DNA of 64,000 nt from Oscarella lobularis (Eukaryota > Porifera > Homoscleromorpha > Homosclerophorida > Oscarellidae): assembly GCF_947507565.1 (NCBI RefSeq), contig NC_089183.1:1550001-1614000 (forward strand). Direction: 5' to 3'. The notes under the pieces are model-generated. The model made no database searches. It saw only the letters and a list, made by a program, of their open reading frames with translations, and was not told the DNA's origin. Below, piece by piece: positions 58,370 to 64,000 of the stretch. Positions within the stretch are counted from its first letter, which is position 1, and every line of letters begins with the position of its first letter. A program made the position numbers and the translations under genes.

Positions 58370-60510
58370 GTCATCTCCGATCAGAGTGGAGGCGTGGCAG
58401 GAGGCGTTGGCGGTCTATCCGGATAGAGACTTTGCCAATCTGCTGGTGGAGGGCCTAGCAAACGGCTTCCGCATTGGCTATGACGACGGCTGCACCCCCG
58501 CGTTCGAGGTCGATGCGTAACATGCGCTCGGCAGCTGAGCACCCGGATGTCGTTCGACGCTATATCGCGGACGAGGTGGCGGCGGGTACTCTGAGAGGGC
58601 CCGTTCATAATCAGGCGGGGGTTGTGGGGTCAGTATAGTAGATCGTCAGTATAGTAGATCAATACGTCAGCACTACGTAGGCATTCGTCACAGTGACGTC
58701 ACTCTGCACAACACACGCGGTCTAATATATTGACATTCTCTTCAAAAATTGACAGCGTCATTACGTTCGCGTGTTACATTTACTCATTTTCGAAAGGTTC
58801 TTTACTGATCTAAAATACTGACGATCTTTTATATTGACGTCAGTATATTAGATCGTCAGCAAATTAGATCAGCGTTATTGTACTCCACAAAGGTACATAT
58901 ACGACAACGACAACAACAACAATACCAGCAATAGCATGCGTTTCTCCCTTTTTCTGGCTTTTTCTGTGCTCTAGAGCATGCGGATAGGCTGCCTTGGCAG
59001 CAGACGTGAACGTAACAAGAAGGCTCACCCTATTCCGTTGGATTCTTCGTCGGATATAATATTCTTCGTCAGCGCCGACTTTTTAGCTCCATGGACGAGG
59101 CGGTAAGCGAGAGCACGCAACAAATTGTTATAGGTCACATTGGTCAAGTTCACTACCTAGCTGCATGATGATAATATAATTGAAAACAATACGGCGACCG
59201 AGAATCACCTAGAAGAAGAAACAATTTATATACCTGATAACTCGGTCAAGCTGCTGCACCGTCACTTGGTAACGTCAAATTTTGGCAAACAGCTACTTGG
59301 GGAGAAACATCGTCTGATAAGCTACTTTTCTTGTTTTGAATCTTTATGGGTGGGTGTAGTAATATGTGCTCAACCCTACCATCACAGGAGTGACGTTACC
59401 GTTTATCTTGTAGGGTGGGAATGTCTATAACACAGCAATAATTGTGAAACAACTTTGATGTTACCTCCCAGCGATCCAAATAGCACTCTAAGGACGAACG
59501 CGTTCAAAAATGTAAAGAATGTTAGCGGACCGTCTATTGGACAGGACTATAGTTGCAATAGGGTTTCCATCAGACGATGTTTCTCCCCAAGTAGCTGTTT
59601 GCCAAAATTTGACGTCACCAATTGACGGTGCAGCAGCTTGACCGAGTTATTAGATATATAAATTGTTTTTTTTTGTAGGTGCTTCTTGGTCGCCGTATTG
59701 TTTTCCATTATATTATCATCAGCTAGGAAGTGCACTTGACCAATGTGACATATAACAATTTGTTGCGTGCTCTCGCTTACCGCCTCGTCCATGGAGCTAA
59801 GGGTAGGCGCTGACAAAGAATCCAAGAAGAATCCGACTGAATAGGGTGAGCCTTCTTGTTACGTGCACGTCTGCTGCCAAGGCAGCCTATCCGCACCTTT
59901 GTGGAGTACAATAACGCTGATCTAATTTGCTGACGATCTAATATACTGACGTCAGTATAATAGATCGTCAGTATTTTAGTAAAAACCTTTCGAAAATGAG
60001 TAAATGTAACACGCGAACGTAATTTTTGAAGAGAATGTCAATATATTAGACAGCGTGTGTTGTGCAGAGTGACGTCACTGTGACGAATGCCTAAGTAGTG
60101 CTGACGACACAGTGACGTATTGATGTACTATACTGACGATCTACTATACTGACCCCACAGGGTCCATGTCAGTCCGTTCGGCGTCATTCCGACGTCGGGC
60201 CCGCCGGGACGGTGGTGGCTTATTGTGGAATTATCGTCTCGGCGAGGTGGTAGCGTCAACGACGGGATCTCTTCCAAGGCGTGCTCCGTATCTTACCTGA
60301 GCGTGGATGAAGCGGTGCGCATTTGTTGGCGGATGGGCAAGGAGATGTCCCTTGTAAAGCTATCGGATATTCAAAGCGCGTATCGGATCGTTCCGGTACA
60401 CCCGGCCGACCGGCACCCTCTGGGCGTGGCTTGGCAGGGGAACGTGTTTGGCTCCGCTCGGCACGGATCATTTTCTCAGCGGTCGCCGACGCACTGCTGT
60501 GGCTTTGTAC
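58370..60510 (+). pseudogene. DIRS-like reverse transcriptase, split by an insertion and truncated
   Basis: The first part (58380-58618) reads EAWQEALAVYPDRDFANLLV, EGLANGFRIGYDDGC and, after a slip, SAAEHPDVVRRYIADEVAAG. The second part, from 60165, reads HVSPFGVIPTSG, SVNDGISSKACSVSYLSVDE, LSDIQSAYRIVPVHPADRHP and IIFSAVADALLWL, in the order of DIRS1-type reverse transcriptases. The 1.5-kb long inverted repeat separates the two parts. Sequence ends in the palm domain before the catalytic YxDD motif and passes directly into a tandem array, so RNase H and the tyrosine recombinase are missing. Confidence 0.8.
58623..60159. mobile_element. 1.5-kb long-inverted-repeat (foldback) element
   Basis: The ends TGTGGGGTCAGTATAGTAGA and the inverse begin arms of about 600-700 bp that pair over nearly their full length (58623-59330 with 59555-60159), with a spacer of about 220 bp. 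Flanks share GGGT, a possible 4-bp target duplication. Arms contain repeated TCAGTATA and TAGATCGTCAG motifs and a partly open coding-like segment (59825-59547 on the minus strand, degraded inverse at about 59090-59330). Confidence 0.85.
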
Positions 60511-60524
60511 TCATGTATCTTTGC

Positions 60525-60905
60525 ACGTCCGTGCCTATGTAGCACTGTATTTGTGTTCCCTGCTGTACTTGTACTCTGTACTTCAGTACCTCTACTCTGT
60601 ACTTTAGCACCTCTATACCTCTGTACAGTACCTTGACCGCTGTACCTGTGTACTCATGTACCTTTGCACGACCGTACCTGTGTAGCACCGTACCTGCGTT
60701 CCCCTGCTGTAACTGTACTCATGTTACCTGCTGTACATGTACCTTAGTACCTCTATACCTCTGTACCTTGTACCGCTGTATCGGTGTACTCAATGACCTT
60801 GTATCTCTGGACGTGTGTATCTATGTTCTTCTGTACTTGTTTACATGTGTGCCTATGTACCGCTGTACGTGTGTACCTCTCTGTACGTGTGTACTGAGGT
60901 GTGTC
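60525..60905. repeat. tandem array of TACCTCTGTACC type (right)
   Basis: Degenerate repetition of GTACCTCTGTAC and GCACCTCTATACC. Similar in word and period to 55945-56215. Confidence 0.85.
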
Positions 60906-60955
60906 TGCAGATCTGAGCAGCGGCAGTGGACTTTTAATAATAATTAAGTTAATGT

Positions 60956-61290
60956 CAAGATGCCAAAGCCTATCTCGTTCATGGTCAAGATGCCAAAGGC
61001 TATCTCGTTCAATGTCAAGATGCCAATACCTATCTCGTTCAATGTCAAGATGCCAATACCTATCTCCTTCAATTTCAAGATGCCAAAGTCCATCTCGTTC
61101 AAAGTCAATGGCCTCTATCTTGTTCAGCGTAGAGATGCAAAACCCCATGTCGCTCTATGGAAAGATGCCAAAACCCTAATGTTTGCGCAATGTAAAGATG
61201 TCTAATCAAACATTAACTAGCCTACAGCCCGTCACGTTCAATATCAACTGTCCATCTCGTTTATTGCCAAGATGCCAAAGCCTTTCTTGT
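60956..61290. repeat. 30-bp tandem repeat (TGCCAAAGCCTATCTCGTTC)
   Basis: Five well-aligned 30-bp copies at 60961-61110, then degenerate copies to about 61290. The 30-bp period keeps one frame open and would encode a 10-residue repeat (MPKPISFNVK), but there is no other sign of a gene. Confidence 0.9.
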
Positions 61291-62136
61291 TTACAGTTTA
61301 ACATTACCTTTTTCTAAAAAAGATAGTGACACTCCAGGCCCACCGGACTATGAATCCACATCAATTTCTTCCCATATCCGGCAACGACATGAGGATAAAA
61401 CCCCATGCCCATCGTTTCTTGCAGAATTCTGACTCGAAGACCCACGCTCCTCTACTTCCTGAAATCCCGCCTTTGTCAGTTCCTCCACGTCAATGTCACA
61501 TTCTCACTCCTCTTGCGCCATCGCTTCCTTCCCACGTTGACAGTCCAATGTCTACTTATAGTTTTGTCATCAAGCCCCAACTCATCTTCTGTTACTAACA
61601 ATGCTTCACCTCTTCTCTCTGAACTCTTATGCATAATTCGGTCACCACGCATGATCAATCGCCTCCTCGAGCCCAAAATTTCTCCTTTTCCCACTGATAC
61701 CACAGCTCACTTTGTAGACCGTTCAGCGCAACGCGATCCTCCTTCATCACCTCCTTCCTCTTCGCAGTTATGACAAATGCAAAACCCGAACCTACCTATG
61801 TCTCATCGAACGCGAACGTCCCCAGCATTTAATTACACTACAAATAGCAGCGAGGACGTCGACTTCATTCCCAGTCGTTTCCGTCACACCTAAACAGACC
61901 GACGCTCTTCAGTCTCCAAGAGATGTTTCACGAATACAATCGGAACGTGTCACTCTTCAAAACCGCTCTAGAGCAAGACGTACCCCAAGATCAAAATAGT
62001 CATTTGTGTGCAGAAAAAACTCCCGCCGAAGAACATCCCTGGCGCTTCAATACCCCTTCGGCTCCTGAAGTTACAATACTATTGGTGATTTGCCTTCTCT
62101 CGCTTTCTGCGGGTGTGGCGGTCGGGCCAGAGCCGT
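61291..62136. other. no recognisable gene
   Basis: Pro/Ser/His-rich open stretches on + (61326-61773, 61923-62171) without motifs. Confidence 0.45.
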
Positions 62137-62717
62137 ATATAGAGAGAGCTGCGCCAACTTACCGCACTTGAAGCCTTCACGTGACTTTACGGACGCCATT
62201 TTGTGTCCAAGTTTGTGCCTGCGGTAGGCCCGTACATGAGGCGATTCAGCCTCAGGATTATCAAAACAAGTAAAAAAGAGCTTAGATAATAGCTCTGCAT
62301 CTTGTTAAAGCGTAGAGAGCACCTCCTGCGTTCTTAGAAGGTTCGCGTTGTATAGGCCAGTTAGGCGATCCTAGGCGAATGCTAACTGCTAAGCTCGAAA
62401 TGCTCCACACTGCCTGTATCTAAGCTCAGACCATGTTTTTTACCAAGTCTTTCGGAGAAAAAGACCCTGTTACGCTGGGGATCTTATTACGCCCTGCGTT
62501 TCCAAAATTTCGCGATCCGTATCTGCCTAGAATCAACGGTTCGGTGGACCCACGGGACATCCTAAACAACTTAGGGATCTATTGCTTTACCCTCGTGCAC
62601 ACCAAGAAAGAATTCGGTCGTGTTTTCGTGACTTTCTGTGCACTGGGCCAGGTCTAGCGGGACACAAGATGGCGTCCACAAAGTCACGTGACCAATTAAG
62701 TTGGCGCATCTCTCTAT
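62137..62717. mobile_element. 580-bp non-autonomous TIR element
   Basis: Imperfect inverted ends TATAGAGAGAGCTGCGCCAA (left, about 62137-62205) and the inverse (right, about 62660-62717) also share CACGTGACTTT, GGACGCCAT and TTGTGTCC internally. Interior (62433-62657) is open but unrecognised. Confidence 0.7.
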
Positions 62718-63230
62718 AAGAATCCTGTTATATCAAGGAATGGAATGGCAATAACCTTATTAGAAAGCATGCGCATGAACGTAAGAGGCGTGGCAATGTG
62801 CGTCAAACGTGCGAGTCGTACCGCGAAGACGTGCGTAGACTTCATTTGACGACGAATTCGTCAGAGGGCCCTTCCTGGCCAAATCGTAAATCGGGCTGGG
62901 GCAGTTTTTCGCCGTTTTTGCTCATAACAGCGTCATAATGGCATCCGGTGTGAGCCACTTCAATGTGGTCGACGGTATGGTGAAGGTGGGTGATGCCGGC
63001 GACCAACTCCTTCGTGGTGCTCTCGAAACTGCTGCTTTGCGGAGTGAACACCATCCAGCGAAAAGCTTTCGCTACTGCTTTACTTCATGGCACTGGTTTG
63101 TTGTTTTCTCAGTTTCCTAGTGACATTCCTGACTCGGCAATCATATAATTTTTCGTGACACTGGCAAGCAGGAAGATATATTGATGACTATACTAGCAGC
63201 ACGAGTTCTTCTAGCAATATAAGTTTATAT
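62718..63230. other. no recognisable gene
   Basis: A short open stretch at 62938-63120 (+) is featureless. Confidence 0.4.
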
Positions 63231-64000
63231 CAGTCCCACTTCTCTAAAACCGTTTTTGAATATGGTAGGATTACTTTTGAAGTACTCAAAGGCTCCAATA
63301 AGCCATTTTGCACTTAGATGCTTAACGACGCTGAGCCTCAGATCTATGGACGTGATTTGTTCACTCTCATTCTGCTGCAGCTGCCTAAGAATTTGGTCAG
63401 AGTACCATTCCAGAAATTGCCTTCGAAGACAATCTTTTACAGCTTTGTTAACGCTAATATCGAGAGGTTGAAGTCTGTCAGTGCACCTTGCCGGTACAAT
63501 AGCCAGAAGAATATTTTTTGCTTCAAGCATAGAAAAAATGTTTGATGTGCACTGGCCCCTGAAATAATCAAAAATGACAAGAGCTGGAAAGTCAAGGTCA
63601 AGTTCAAGATTCTGCCTTTTCTTTTCAACAAAGGGAAACAGCACGTTTAGTAAGTACTGTTCCACATTTTTTTCATTTGACCAGTGATTTTCAGTGTAAG
63701 TTATATCCCAGTCGGAAGGAAAAGAGACTGGTGGAACACATTTGGTTGTCTTGCCTTGATAGATAATTTGAGGTCGCAAAAAATCTCCTGTCATTGACGC
63801 CACCAATACAGCTGTAACCTGCCTTTTATCGCCTACCCAGTAATTTCAACTCGCCGAGAATCGATTTCTGCTAGTGTCCAATTCGACACGGTAACGACAC
63901 GGGAACGTATTGCAAACCAGTTTGATCCCGATTAATATGCAAGATCATTTGGAATATCTGCCAACTCGACCAATGAACGAAGGTCAAAAAGAAACTGCTC
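63231..64000 (-). pseudogene. pogo/Tigger-type (DDE_1) transposase, cut by the window edge
   Basis: Minus strand, entering from the right edge. GDKRQVTAVLVASMTGDFL, QIIYQGKTTKCVPPVSFP, DWDITYTENHWSNEKN, PALVIFDYFRGQCT (second catalytic Asp region) and IVPARCTDRLQPLDISVNKA are the standard order of DDE_1 proteins, ending at about 63231. In this family the segment usually reads FDNFKGQ; Tyr replaces Asn here. The part upstream of 63820 is in a broken frame (VELADIPNDLAY readable at about 63950). The N-terminal HTH lies outside the window. Confidence 0.85.

Overview
The window is nuclear DNA of a eukaryote, almost certainly an early-branching animal. Coding sequence is broken into short exons by small AT-rich GT..AG introns, there are no bacterial-style operons, and gene families repeatedly resemble ones I know from cnidarian, sponge and other invertebrate genomes. 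A fragment of mitochondrial small-subunit rRNA lies inside an intron, and extracellular cysteine-rich modules are also present. A sponge is my best guess, but the exact group is inference.

Nearly everything recognisable is mobile DNA, mostly cut-and-paste DNA transposons in different stages of decay. From left to right: GC-rich and palindromic tandem repeats (1-1900); an unrecognised helical multi-exon gene (1930-3580); a RecQ helicase fragment (+) facing a DUF6589 gene (-), 5482-10363; tandem repeats (11.4-13.5 kb); a complete 6.0-kb transposon with an 8-bp target duplication (13883-19927), carrying a nine-exon DDE-like gene with a C-terminal RING that is itself cut by a 1.9-kb TA-flanked mariner-like element; a 900-bp TIR element and a Tigger-type C-terminus (20.4-21.9 kb); a twelve-exon gene with a RAG1-like N-terminus joined to a DDE transposase (24155-27731); a Crypton-like tyrosine recombinase (31.8-34 kb); gypsy and Tc1 relics (35.4-37.8 kb); an intact P2X7-C-terminal-domain gene (+) facing a transposase (-), 38333-41110; a gag zinc-knuckle fragment, cysteine-rich extracellular exons, a pogo-type HTH and an integrase-like gene (41.6-47.4 kb); a 4.9-kb P-element/THAP9-like transposon with 62-bp TIRs, two convergent genes and the mitochondrial rRNA insert (48021-52943); a ZAD-like zinc-finger gene (54 kb); foldback MITEs; a DIRS-like retroelement split by a 1.5-kb long inverted repeat (56.3-60.5 kb); tandem arrays; a small TIR element; and a pogo-type transposase running off the right edge.

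The most interesting pattern is architectural. Three unrelated transposase-like genes each face a different partner gene tail to tail, with only 42, 42 and 60 bp between stop codons: DUF6589 with a RecQ helicase, an unnamed DDE family with a P2X7-C domain protein, and a P-like transposase with an unnamed conserved ORF. For the last pair both genes sit inside one set of terminal inverted repeats, which makes it a two-gene transposon. Several TE proteins also begin with a cysteine module (ZAD-like or RAG1-like) or carry a RING. Most copies contain an in-frame stop or a frameshift. The P2X7-C gene is the clearest intact exception, and the mariner-like copy has only one homopolymer slip.
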